A stretch of 64,000 nt of DNA from Chryseomicrobium palamuruense (GTDB lineage: Bacteria > Bacillota > Bacilli > Bacillales_A > Planococcaceae). Each line of letters begins with the position of its first letter. Position 1 is the stretch's first letter. A model generated the notes under the pieces. It made no database searches and was not told the DNA's origin. It was given only the letters and a program-made list of their open reading frames with translations. Positions 8,321-17,164 of the stretch are shown in pieces. A program made the translations under genes and the position numbers. The DNA is taken from assembly GCF_042649045.1 (NCBI RefSeq), contig NZ_JBHSEF010000010.1, positions 62,001 through 126,000 of the forward strand, given 5' to 3'.

Positions 8321-8992
8321 TTGCGAATAGGTATTATTCATGCTACCCCTAATGCAGTTCAACCGTTAAATGAAGCATTCTCCCAACTTGCTCCAGATTT
8401 CACTATTTTTAATTTTGTGGATGAATATCTTCAATATTATGCTAATCAAATTAATGGTATTGATGAGACTGTTTATCAAGAGTTTGTGAGATTAGCGGTG
8501 CGGGCCCAGCAAGCCCAAGTGGATTTTATAGTTGTTGCTTGCACAGTCTTAACACCCATAGTAGATGTAGTAAAACCATTTGTAAATATTCCAGTTATAG
8601 CTGTAGATCGTCCCATGTTAGAGGCAGCCGTTTCTGGATATGAAAAAATAGGAATTGTAGCTACTAATGCGCCATCAGGTCCAGCTACCAGAGAGCAATT
8701 AATTCAATTAGCAAAAGAACTAAATAAAGAGATTAACGTTTTTGTAGAAATTGATGTAGAGGCTATGAAGCAATTAAAATTAGGAAATATTAATGAACAT
8801 AACACTTTGAATGCACTAGCTGCTCAAAAACTAAAAGAAAAGGGTGCTGAATGTATAATTTTAGCTCAAGTTACTCAAGCCTCTGCTGAAGAAACAGTGA
8901 AACAATTTACTAATCTCAAAGTTTTAACGAGCCCTAAAGAAGCTGTAAAAAAAATATTGTCAAATCATAAATTAGGAGATGAATTAAAATGA
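8321..8992 (+). CDS. Asp/Glu/hydantoin racemase superfamily protein (first copy, one catalytic Cys)
   Basis: A 223-aa protein of the Asp/Glu racemase fold: MRIGIIHATPNAVQP at the N-terminus, VDFIVVACTVLTPIV with the first catalytic Cys near residue 70, GYEKIGIVATNAPSG mid-protein. Where two-cysteine racemases have a second Cys (LGC-type motif) this one has IILAQVTQAS, so the second thiol seems absent. That argues against a simple two-base racemase and for a decarboxylase/isomerase-like reaction. TTG start at 8321 behind GAGAGGAG. Its stop overlaps the next gene's ATG, and a paralogue occurs at 11773-12435 in the same operon. Confidence 0.85.
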   Translation: MRIGIIHATPNAVQPLNEAFSQLAPDFTIFNFVDEYLQYYANQINGIDETVYQEFVRLAVRAQQAQVDFIVVACTVLTPIVDVVKPFVNIPVIAVDRPMLEAAVSGYEKIGIVATNAPSGPATREQLIQLAKELNKEINVFVEIDVEAMKQLKLGNINEHNTLNALAAQKLKEKGAECIILAQVTQASAEETVKQFTNLKVLTSPKEAVKKILSNHKLGDELK

Positions 8993-9897
8993 AAAAATTA
9001 AGTTATGTTGGTTTAGGAGTTATGGGATACGGAATGGCTATGAATCTGGCTAAAGGTGAAAAAAGTGGTAAATACAAATTTTTAGCAGTAGACAGAGATG
9101 AACACGTCCTACAGAAATTTAAAGAAAAAGGCTATCAATCAACGAATGATATTGGAGAAGCTACTGATAGTGATTATATTTTTTTATGTTTACCTAATTT
9201 AGAGATAGTAAAAGATGTAGTGCTTGGTGAAAATGGATTAATACATAAACTAAAACCAGGTCAAGTAATTGTTGATTTCAGTACAATTAGTTATTTAGGA
9301 GCAATTGAGATAGCTGAAAAGTGTAAAGAGAAAAACATTGAATTTTTAGATTGTCCAATTTCTGGTCAACAATCTAAAAGTTTAGACGGAACTTTAAGCA
9401 TAATGTGTGGAGGAAAGGAAGAAGTCTTTAACCAAGTTAAATCATATTTAGATTGTATGGGAAGTCAAGTTCTATACATGGGTGATAATGGTGCCGGTCA
9501 ACTTACAAAAATGATTAATAACTGTGCGTTAAACATTTGTGTTGCAAGTTTTAGTGAGTTAATGCCAGTAGGGGTTAAACTTGGACTTAATCCGGAAAAA
9601 TTAGGTGATGTTTTAATGACAGCCACGGGTTCCAGTTTTGCATCTCAAACATTAATTCCCAAAGTTCTTGAAGGTAATTTTGAGCACGGATTCTCACTAG
9701 GTAGAGCATATAAAGATATGGAAAGTATGTTTGAAGTCTTGACGAAATCTGAAATCCCGCTTCCAACATTAAGTGGTACAATGCAATCTTACCAAATGGC
9801 TCTTCAAAAAGGTTACAGAGATGAGTATAAACATGCGATGGTAAAAGTTTATGAAGAATTGTTAGATGTAAAAGTTCGTAAGGCAAATTACAACTAA
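8989..9897 (+). CDS. Beta-hydroxyacid dehydrogenase family protein (threonate dehydrogenase/LtnD-like candidate)
   Basis: A 302-aa 3-hydroxyisobutyrate-dehydrogenase-type enzyme. N-terminal Rossmann fold with YVGLGVMGYGMAMNLA, substrate signature DCPISGQQSKSLDGTL near residue 122, and catalytic Lys in GAGQLTKMINNC near 170. The ATGA overlap (8989-8992) couples it translationally to the upstream racemase-like gene. Its position directly ahead of a DUF1537 kinase and a class II aldolase matches known L-threonate/D-erythronate clusters, where LtnD oxidises the tetronate with NAD+. The exact substrate and stereochemistry are inferred. Confidence 0.85.
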   Translation: MKKLSYVGLGVMGYGMAMNLAKGEKSGKYKFLAVDRDEHVLQKFKEKGYQSTNDIGEATDSDYIFLCLPNLEIVKDVVLGENGLIHKLKPGQVIVDFSTISYLGAIEIAEKCKEKNIEFLDCPISGQQSKSLDGTLSIMCGGKEEVFNQVKSYLDCMGSQVLYMGDNGAGQLTKMINNCALNICVASFSELMPVGVKLGLNPEKLGDVLMTATGSSFASQTLIPKVLEGNFEHGFSLGRAYKDMESMFEVLTKSEIPLPTLSGTMQSYQMALQKGYRDEYKHAMVKVYEELLDVKVRKANYN

Positions 9898-9922
9898 TAC
9901 TAAATAAGTAGGTGATTTCAAT

Positions 9923-11137
9923 ATGTTGATTGGCTGTATCGCCGATGATTTCACAGGCGCAAGTGATATTGCTTCTTTTTTTAATAAAGGAGGATTATCA
10001 GTCGTTTTATTTAATGGAATACCTTCAGAGAATAAGGTTGAAAACGCAGATGTATATGTTATTGCACTAAAAACTCGAACTCTTAATACTTCTCAAGCGG
10101 TACAAGATTCTTTACAAGCTATTAGATGGTTAAAAAACCAAGGGGCTAAACAGTATTATGTAAAATATTGTTCAACTTTTGATTCGACACCAAAAGGTAA
10201 TATAGGCCCGATTTGCGATGCTGTATTAGAATATCTGAACGTACAGTATTCGATTCTAGTACCTTCCCTTCCTGTCAATGGGAGAACAGTAGAAAATGGT
10301 CACTTATTTGTGAATGGGGTTCCGCTTGATGAAAGTTCTATGAGAGATCACCCACTAACACCTATGTGGGATTCTGAAATTAGTAATTTAATGAAAGAAC
10401 AAAGTAAGTATCCTTGTCATGTAATCACACAACCAATACAGCAAGAGATTATTAATTCCTATAAAAGTAGCAACAACTCTAGTCGCTACTATTTAATACC
10501 TGATTATAGCACTGACCTTCATGGAGAAAATATTATAAAATATTTTGGGGATTTAAAAGTTATTACAGGTGGAAGTGGATTGGCTGAGCATTTAGGGAGA
10601 AGATATTTAACTGATTCACTCACCACAGAATTAGCTAAAAACAATTCAAAAACTATTTTTCTCGCAGGAAGTTGCAGTGAACGGACTAGAGAACAAATTG
10701 CTTACTTTAAGGAGCAGGGATATCAAAGCTATTTTATAGATGTTTTAAATTTAAAGGATGCTAAAGAGTCGGCAAAGACTATTTGGTCCGAAATAAAGAA
10801 TAAAAATGAAGACATATTAATCTACAGTAGTGATACTTCAGAAAATATCCAAAGAAATAGTAATAGTCATTTAATAAGCGAGTTGATCGAAGAAACTTTA
10901 GCAGAGCTCAGTAAAATTGCTATTGAAGACGGATTTACAAATATCATTGTAGCTGGTGGAGAAACAAGTGGAGCAATTGTAAAGAAATTAGGTCTTGAAG
11001 CATATAAAATAGGTAGAAGTGTAACACCAGGCATTCCTATTTTACAACCACTGGCTAATACTGATATTAGACTCGTACTAAAAAGTGGGAATTTTGGAGA
11101 AAAAGACTTTTTTATAAAGGCACGTGCCTATATATAA
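9923..11137 (+). CDS. otnK: Four-carbon acid sugar kinase family protein (DUF1537, OtnK-like)
   Basis: A 404-aa protein with the DUF1537 two-domain plan. The N-terminal domain starts CIADDFTGASDIASFF (substrate-binding Asp pair). KYCSTFDSTPKGNIGP follows near residue 90, and the C-terminal nucleotide-binding domain holds GGSGLAEHLG and GGETSGAIVKKLG. Family members phosphorylate 2- or 3-oxo-tetronates or threonate/erythronate with ATP. Here the kinase is flanked by an LtnD-like dehydrogenase and an OtnC-like aldolase, so 3-oxo-tetronate kinase is the best reading. Start ATG behind TAAGTAGGTGAT. Confidence 0.85.
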   Translation: MLIGCIADDFTGASDIASFFNKGGLSVVLFNGIPSENKVENADVYVIALKTRTLNTSQAVQDSLQAIRWLKNQGAKQYYVKYCSTFDSTPKGNIGPICDAVLEYLNVQYSILVPSLPVNGRTVENGHLFVNGVPLDESSMRDHPLTPMWDSEISNLMKEQSKYPCHVITQPIQQEIINSYKSSNNSSRYYLIPDYSTDLHGENIIKYFGDLKVITGGSGLAEHLGRRYLTDSLTTELAKNNSKTIFLAGSCSERTREQIAYFKEQGYQSYFIDVLNLKDAKESAKTIWSEIKNKNEDILIYSSDTSENIQRNSNSHLISELIEETLAELSKIAIEDGFTNIIVAGGETSGAIVKKLGLEAYKIGRSVTPGIPILQPLANTDIRLVLKSGNFGEKDFFIKARAYI

Positions 11138-11170
11138 AGTAGTTGGATTTATAAAAAGGAGGGCCTCACT

Positions 11171-11776
11171 ATGGATTCCTTACAAAAAAAACTTGAAGAC
11201 GCAGTATGGGTAGCGCGTAGCTTATTTAATCGTAATAAGGCTAGTGGAAGCATTGCAAATCTTAGTTTTAGACATGAAAATTACATCTTTATTACAGGAA
11301 CTGGAACTTGCTTTGGAAGACTTACTATCGAGGATTTTGCAGTGGTTGATTTTGATGGTAATTCAAAAAATAGTGTAAAACCAAGTAAAGAACTTCCGTT
11401 GCATTTAGCAATTTTTAAAGCAAAGAAGAACCAAGATGCAATTGTTCATGTCCATAGTACTTATGGTGTTCTGTGGAGTTTTGTTCCTAATTTAAATTAT
11501 GAAGATTGTATACCTGATTACACTCCTTATTTAAAGATGAAACTAGGCAAAGTAGGACTAGTACCCTATCGGAAACCTGGGAGCACAGACTTACTTAATG
11601 AACTTACTAAAACACTAGATACATCAGACGGTTGGTTGCTTTCTCAACATGGTCCGATAGTACCCGGCAAAACCATATTAGACGCATTTTATGCAATCGA
11701 AGAGTTAGAAGAAAGCGCAAAAATAGCTTGGCACTTATATACGAATAATCTAAGTATGCGAGGTGATTCTGTTTGA
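11171..11776 (+). CDS. otnC: Class II aldolase/adducin family protein (OtnC-like 3-oxo-tetronate 4-phosphate decarboxylase)
   Basis: A 201-aa class II aldolase/adducin protein. Zinc-ligand histidines are in HVHSTYGV (near 96-98) and QHGPIV (near 160); phosphate-binding SGSIAN occurs near residue 26 and TGTGTCFG near 45. In characterised tetronate pathways OtnC decarboxylates 3-oxo-tetronate 4-phosphate to dihydroxyacetone phosphate and CO2, and the neighbouring kinase supports that role. Start ATG follows AAAAGGAGGGCC. Its stop overlaps the TTG start of the second racemase-like gene. A related L-fuculose/L-ribulose phosphate aldolase activity cannot be excluded. Confidence 0.85.
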   Translation: MDSLQKKLEDAVWVARSLFNRNKASGSIANLSFRHENYIFITGTGTCFGRLTIEDFAVVDFDGNSKNSVKPSKELPLHLAIFKAKKNQDAIVHVHSTYGVLWSFVPNLNYEDCIPDYTPYLKMKLGKVGLVPYRKPGSTDLLNELTKTLDTSDGWLLSQHGPIVPGKTILDAFYAIEELEESAKIAWHLYTNNLSMRGDSV

Positions 11777-12435
11777 AGATTGGATTAGTGCATGCCACTA
11801 TAAATTCTGTTATACCTATATTGAATGCTTTTAAAGAATTACATCCTACGGTTGATATTGTAAATTTCATGGACGAAAGTTTAATATTTGAATTAAATGA
11901 AACAAACAATATTACTCATGACATGACAAGAAGATTAATTGAGCAGGTTTCTAAAGCTGAAAACGCGGGAGTAGACGCCATCTTATTAACTTGTTCATCA
12001 TTTTCTCCTCATGTAAAACAATTTAAACATTTATTTAATGTCCCAATCCTTAGTTCAGATGAAAGCATGCTAGAAAAAGCAGTTCATAGCGGTAAAAAGA
12101 TAGGTGTAATTGCAACTGTTGAAAAAGCGGGACCTACTACAACTAAGTTACTCTACGACACAGCAGCTAATTTGCATAAAAAGATAGAAGTAGAAACAAT
12201 TGTAGTGACGGAAGCTTTTCAAGCTCTACAAAAGGGTGACGAAGTGACTCATGACAACTTAATTCATAATGAAATTGATCGATTGAAAAAGACAAATCAT
12301 GTTATACTTTTAGCACAATATTCTATGTCCAGAGCAATTAAAACTTACCAAGATGACGCTGAAAATATTATAACAGGTCCTGAGGTTGGAGCAAATTCTA
12401 TAGTAGAATTAGCAACAAAATTTAATAATAAATAA
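11773..12435 (+). CDS. Asp/Glu/hydantoin racemase superfamily protein (second copy, one catalytic Cys)
   Basis: A 220-aa paralogue of the gene at 8321: MKIGLVHATINSVIP, VDAILLTCSSFSP with one candidate catalytic Cys near residue 75, and GKKIGVIATVEKAGP. The second racemase Cys position reads HVILLAQYSMSRA, again LAQ rather than a Cys motif. TTG start at 11773 overlapping the aldolase stop (TTGA). Last gene of the operon, followed by a terminator. The two copies are clearly divergent from each other, so they may act on different intermediates or form a heteromer; both ideas are inference. Confidence 0.82.
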   Translation: MKIGLVHATINSVIPILNAFKELHPTVDIVNFMDESLIFELNETNNITHDMTRRLIEQVSKAENAGVDAILLTCSSFSPHVKQFKHLFNVPILSSDESMLEKAVHSGKKIGVIATVEKAGPTTTKLLYDTAANLHKKIEVETIVVTEAFQALQKGDEVTHDNLIHNEIDRLKKTNHVILLAQYSMSRAIKTYQDDAENIITGPEVGANSIVELATKFNNK

Positions 12436-12442
12436 GTTAATT

Positions 12443-12469
12443 ACCGATCTGAACTCAGGTCGGTTTTTT
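12443..12469 (+). terminator. Rho-independent terminator of the acid-sugar operon
   Basis: ACCGATCT pairs with AGGTCGGT (8 bp, one G-U) around GAACTC, followed by TTTTT. It lies 8 bases after the stop of the second racemase-like gene. Confidence 0.85.
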
Positions 12470-12511
12470 AAAATGGTACCAATTTAAAATACATGTTAGG
12501 TGTTGCTGTGG

Positions 12512-13855
12512 ATGGATAAAATCAGAGCCATAAGTTTAATTCTTATGGGTTTAATTTTTCTTTATAACATTTTTATTTCTAATGAATGGCTAAATCTATT
12601 CATTAGCATTTTAGCAATTTTAGTATTAATTCTTTATTTTCCAAAACTTATTTATAGTTCCAAGATATTAGTAATAGCGATGAATTTAGCATCTATATAT
12701 ATTTATTTTTATAGCGGAAATCTAATCGAATATTTTGAAGATATCAAAACGAATCTTGCTATATTATGTATATTTATTTTTGTTCCCTTTCTCATAGTTC
12801 CTATTAGAAGAGGCGATTATCTTAATGCAATAGACATTGTGTTGAGAAAACTAATAACTAATAGTCAAAGATTATATGGTCTAGTTAAAATATGTGTAAT
12901 AATAATAGGCGCTATTTTGAATATGGGCAGTTTACACATTCTATATAATTTTACGAATCTAAAATCATATAAGGCATTTGAAGAAGTGCGAATGAAAGCA
13001 TTGATACGAGGTGTATCACTGGCATTTTTGTGGTCACCTTATTTTGTATCTGTTGCAGTAGTTTTATCATATTTTAATATAGATTGGATTCAAATATTTT
13101 TATTTGGAATTATAATAAATATTATTGGAATATTAATTGGTTATAAGGCTGAAATGAATAACAACCTACCTATCAGAAATTTTTCTACTAGTCACAATGA
13201 ATTTCGTAAAGCAATCAAGAGTATTCTAATTTTGATAGTAAATATTATCTTAGTTACAGCATTAATCATACTTATTGATGGATTTTCAGACGTCCCTATC
13301 TTATCTATTGTTCCACTTACTGTCCTTTCCTATTCTATACTCTGGATGATTCTACAAAACAATGCGAGATATATCGTTTTAGATTACTATAAGGAATTGA
13401 TTGATCGGGGTCCGAAGATGGGAAATGAGGTATCAGTTTTTTTATCTGCAGGTTTGTTTGGTTCGGCTCTATTAACATTAGGATCTGACAAGTGGATTTT
13501 AAAAATTTTAGACACTTTCGAAGTAGAAAATGCTATATTACTGATTCCAATTTTAGCACTTTTAATAATTGGTTCATCTTTTATTGGATTACATCCAATT
13601 GTCACAGTTTCAACTATAGGAGTTACTTTAAGCCAAGTAACTTATTTTATGGATCAACATTTTATTTTAGCTATTGGAATATTAATTAGTTGGATGGTCA
13701 CTGTAATACTTTCTCCTTTTTCAAGCGCAAATTTAATTATGACTGGAATAGTGAATCGGAAATCAATGTTTGATAGCTTTAGAATGAACTATAAGTATGC
13801 TTTATCTTTATGGGTAATAGCTTATTTTATATTAATAATTTTTAGCATATATTAA
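12512..13855 (+). CDS. Polytopic membrane protein, possible transporter, family not recognised
   Basis: About 447 aa, strongly hydrophobic, with roughly 11-12 predicted membrane segments from residue 5 to the C-terminus. Two short re-entrant-like motifs resemble those of ion-transporter superfamily carriers: LAFLWSPYFVSVAVV near residue 173 and the C-terminal IGLHPIVTVSTIG (near 367) and LSPFSSANLIM (near 408). I therefore suspect a carboxylate or ion transporter but cannot name a family. ATG 12512 is chosen because the weak TTAGGTG site is about 10 bases upstream; GTG 12500 is in frame. It is separated from the acid-sugar operon by a terminator and has its own terminator. Confidence 0.7.
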   Translation: MDKIRAISLILMGLIFLYNIFISNEWLNLFISILAILVLILYFPKLIYSSKILVIAMNLASIYIYFYSGNLIEYFEDIKTNLAILCIFIFVPFLIVPIRRGDYLNAIDIVLRKLITNSQRLYGLVKICVIIIGAILNMGSLHILYNFTNLKSYKAFEEVRMKALIRGVSLAFLWSPYFVSVAVVLSYFNIDWIQIFLFGIIINIIGILIGYKAEMNNNLPIRNFSTSHNEFRKAIKSILILIVNIILVTALIILIDGFSDVPILSIVPLTVLSYSILWMILQNNARYIVLDYYKELIDRGPKMGNEVSVFLSAGLFGSALLTLGSDKWILKILDTFEVENAILLIPILALLIIGSSFIGLHPIVTVSTIGVTLSQVTYFMDQHFILAIGILISWMVTVILSPFSSANLIMTGIVNRKSMFDSFRMNYKYALSLWVIAYFILIIFSIY

Positions 13856-13867
13856 AAAATTATATTT

Positions 13868-13935
13868 AACTTTTGAACTTTGATGTGAGAATCACAGACT
13901 ATATAAAATGTGCTCATCAAATTTAAAAGTTTTTT
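13868..13935 (+). terminator. Terminator-like long hairpin after the membrane protein gene
   Basis: AACTTTT plus TTTGATGTGAG upstream pairs with CTCATCAAA plus AAAAGTT downstream (AT-rich, imperfect), followed by a T run to 13935. It lies 13 bases after the stop codon. Confidence 0.55.
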
Positions 13936-14111
13936 AATGAAGATATACCGTGTCTTTATCTTAATCTTATAAATATTTTTTGATGGGTATTTATTAATCA
14001 TTGAGTCTTAACTATTTAATACCTCATATTAAAGAAATAAAAAATGAGGCTAGGACATAAATAGACTCCGATCCAAGAGATGATAACTCTCATTCTAAAA
14101 ATGGAGGTTTT

Positions 14112-15315
14112 TTATTTCGTATCTCTACACTCTGGCAGTATATTTTCTTTCACGGCCTTGAGCGCTAGACCAATGTTGTTCACGATCGTCAGTCTAGTGT
14201 GGACCAACAATCGTGTGAAACCTAAATCAGCTTTCAGAAATCCAAAAACTGGTTCCATGTTATTCTTGCGTCGACGATAAATAGATGTCGCTAGTCTTTT
14301 CATCTGGAAGCTTGTTCCTTACATATTCTTTTTTGCTCTTCCTCCTACTTTATGTTAACGCTCATGGTTCGGTAGGTTCAGTCCTAAGCCTTAGTGCACT
14401 GTGCCCGGAGGGGACAGTCTAAACATCCTGCAAAAGGTTAGACCTTAAAAGTTCTTACGAACCCTCTACGGACCTTTCGTTTACTGATCTGCTAAAAGAT
14501 CATACGTTTTCTGTTCAGACATTCATGCATTTTTAGGAATCTGTCACCTCATCGTATGTCCACTTGGAAGTCTTAAATGCGTTATTCTTTTAGGAGCGTT
14601 TTTACTTTCGCTAGAAATGACTATAGGTGATCAGAGAGACCTTCTTCCCTCTTCTCAATCTCAGCTGCCTGCTCGGCAACGATCTCATCGATTTACTCGG
14701 CTCTCGTAGTCAGGTGCTCGAACAACAACGTATCCTCTTTCTCATGTTCTGGCATGATCTTCTTGTTAAAGAGCTCAGTGTAGAGTTGATTGGATATCTC
14801 TATGAAGTTTGCCAAGTGTCTCTCGATTAGTGTCTTCCATACAAAAGTGAATTTGTCTGCTTTTGCTTTAATCTTCGTACCATCAATTAAGATAGCTTCT
14901 TGGTCAATCAAAATCTTTTGAATCAATTTTACTCGGAACTAAACAAAACAATGACGGATAAGTTCTCGCATGTCAGTGTGAACAGGGAAAAGATTGATGG
15001 TGCGGCAGATAGCATGGTGGATGATGTTGGACAAGCCACATCAGAAGGATACTGTCCTTGACCGGGTCCTTAATCTTGCGACCCGTGAAGACAGACTGGG
15101 GGTATGCACTTAGTATGAGCTTTAACATCATTCTCTGATAGTAGGCAGGACATCCGCTGTCACGCCGAAAGGAGGTGAAAGCTTTGTTGGGGGTGCTCTT
15201 TCTAAATGATGACCAATTGCTAAAGTGGTATCGTTTTGTGCGCTTGGCAGCGCTTTTCTCTGGGATGAAAGTTCCCATCACACTGGAGTGACAGAAGTGT
15301 ATAGTCGACCGGTAG
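14112..15315 (-). pseudogene. IS1182-family transposase, decayed by frameshifts and deletions
   Basis: Read on the minus strand, the N-terminal part (about 15250-15000) gives SGCPAYYQRMMLKLILSAY and VFTGRKIKD, the IS1182 start-domain signature. After a frameshift come CRTINLFPVHTDMRELIRHCF and DQEAILIDGTKIKAKADKFT (14926-14850), then a region missing part of the catalytic core. Next come NAFKTSKWTYDE (about 14580), the Cys cluster DCPLRAQCTKA (about 14430), KKEYVRNKLPDE and finally RRRKNNMEPVFGFLKADLGF with the stop at 14112. At least three frame changes and one in-frame stop are needed to join these. The upstream end is cut by the group II intron. Confidence 0.85.
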
Positions 15316-15883
15316 TGCGAGTATCGCGAGGTGTCGTGCGGAGGACCGGAAGACGAAACTCGGAACAGGTGGCATCTACCATGTTGGCTGGCAGGCAAGG
15401 ATGACCTAGCAAAACTTAGGGAAGTCCCATCTCACTCTTACTATTGCCTGTGAGTTAAGAGGACTGGATTCGAGGGAAAGAGATTTGACGTGACCCAAGG
15501 AGGTCTCATCTTCTCCACCGTAGGTGGTAAGGATTCTACAAACCCGTAATGGACAAGGTGAATTTCATGGAGGGTGAGAAGTCAGAGCAGGGGATAGTAG
15601 TGAATAAACCTATTGGAAAAGCCACAAATTTAGGTGACTTGTCATCTGATTGACAAGAGGGTCAGATACTCAAAAGGGTCTGGTTCATGCGAAGCCCGTC
15701 TGTCCATGTAAGAACTATCACTGCACCACTCGTTTTACCGTGCTGCTGAGCAGAAGTCGATGAGGTAGATAGCCGTAGAATCGAGACCGAATAGAAAGTA
15801 GGTCGCTCAGGGCTAGTACTAGAAGTAATCCGGTCAGTGTATACAAACTATTCAACCGGATAGAGTTAGGAAGGAAAGAGGGC

Positions 15884-16619
15884 ATGCGTAACAAGGATGG
15901 AACGCAAGGTAGCCGTGCAGGTACTGGAAAGAAATCAAGATGGTACAGTCTGATGGACAAGGTCTGGTCAATCGACAACCTTGAAGCTGCCTTCAGACTA
16001 GTCAAGAGGAACAAAGGGGCAGCAGGTGTAGACAGGGTCAGCATACAAGAATACGAAGTCGAATTGGAACGTAACTTAAGAACGCTCCAATCCTTACTGA
16101 GGAAAAAGGAATTCAGAGCGAGACCTGTAAGACGAGTCTATATCCCAAAGGATGATAACCAGTTACGTCCATTAGGTATCCCAACGGTCGAAGACCGTAT
16201 CGTACAAGCGGCTCTCAAGTTGAAGCTTGAACCAATATTTGAAGAGAAGTTTCTCCCATGTAGTTTTTGGATTCCGCCCTGGGCTGAATGCACACATGGC
16301 AGTGGAGCAGATACGTAATGACCTAATGGATGGGTACTTTTTCGTCATCGACGCTGATATCAAGACATACTTCGATTCTATACCACATGATAAGCTCATC
16401 GAGCTGTTTCGTGAGGAGGTTGTAGATGGGAGCATCATCGCCCTCATCAGGCAATTCCTAGAGGCAGGTGTCTTGGACGCCAATGTATACAGTGACTCTG
16501 TGACAGGTAGTCCCCAAGGAGGGGTCATCAGTCCATTACTCGCTAACATCTACCTTCACCCCCTGGATGAGATGATGACAGAAAGAGGTCATCGAATTAC
16601 ACGATACGCTGATGATTGT
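15884..16619 (+). pseudogene. ltrA: Outer group II intron-encoded reverse transcriptase/maturase, 5' part
   Basis: It begins at ATG 15884 behind AAGGAAAGAGGG. It shows the N-terminal RT blocks LVKRNKGAAGVDRVS, RPVRRVYIPKD and LRPLGIPTVEDRIVQAAL, then FGFRPGLNAHMA, DADIKTYFDSIPHDKL and GSPQGGVISPLLANIYL, and stops within YADDC at 16619 where the inner intron is inserted. A +1 frameshift separates frames at 16264-16268: a run of five T where four would give CSFGFRPG. This breaks the protein unless it is a sequencing error. The ORF resumes at 18489. Confidence 0.88.
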
Positions 16620-17164
16620 GTGCCACGAAAGCAACCAAAGTGTGCGTAAGCACACAAGGAAGCTATGCTGCACAAAAGATGAGAGTAGGCCTCTCGCAAT
16701 CGCTATACAGGTAGAGGTTGCAAACCACCCTAAGGTGCTGTAGTCAAAAGCTATGGTATTGAGCGTTAGGGAAAAGGCAGGGCTAGACCCTGTCAGGTGA
16801 GTACTAAGGAGACGAAAATCATTGAACCGCTGAAGAAGTATCGAAAGCGTATAGATGTCATCAAAACCGAGGGGGAGTCGTTAACTCGGGATGAGTTCGG
16901 AAGGAACCTGTTTACTGTCCGTTCGGTGACCGGTATAAAGGCGGCGTGAACTTAATACAGGCTTTTGTGTGGAACGTGGGAACCTACGACATGGATGTTA
17001 AGGGAGAGATTTCAAGTGGAAGCCCCACAAGAATCAGAGTACCAATGCCATGTATAGGGGCGGAATAACTCGTAGTAGTGATGAAATCCCCTAACCGGGA
17101 TGGAGCAAAGGAGTTGTATTATTCAGTTTTACGAATAAGTCAACCATAAACCTGGGAGGAACTT

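Noticed and set aside
14973..15398. Minus-strand 141-aa open frame
   Set aside because: Only the middle (about 15000-15250) is real and it is a frameshifted piece of the IS1182 transposase; the rest runs into the 5' non-coding part of the group II intron.
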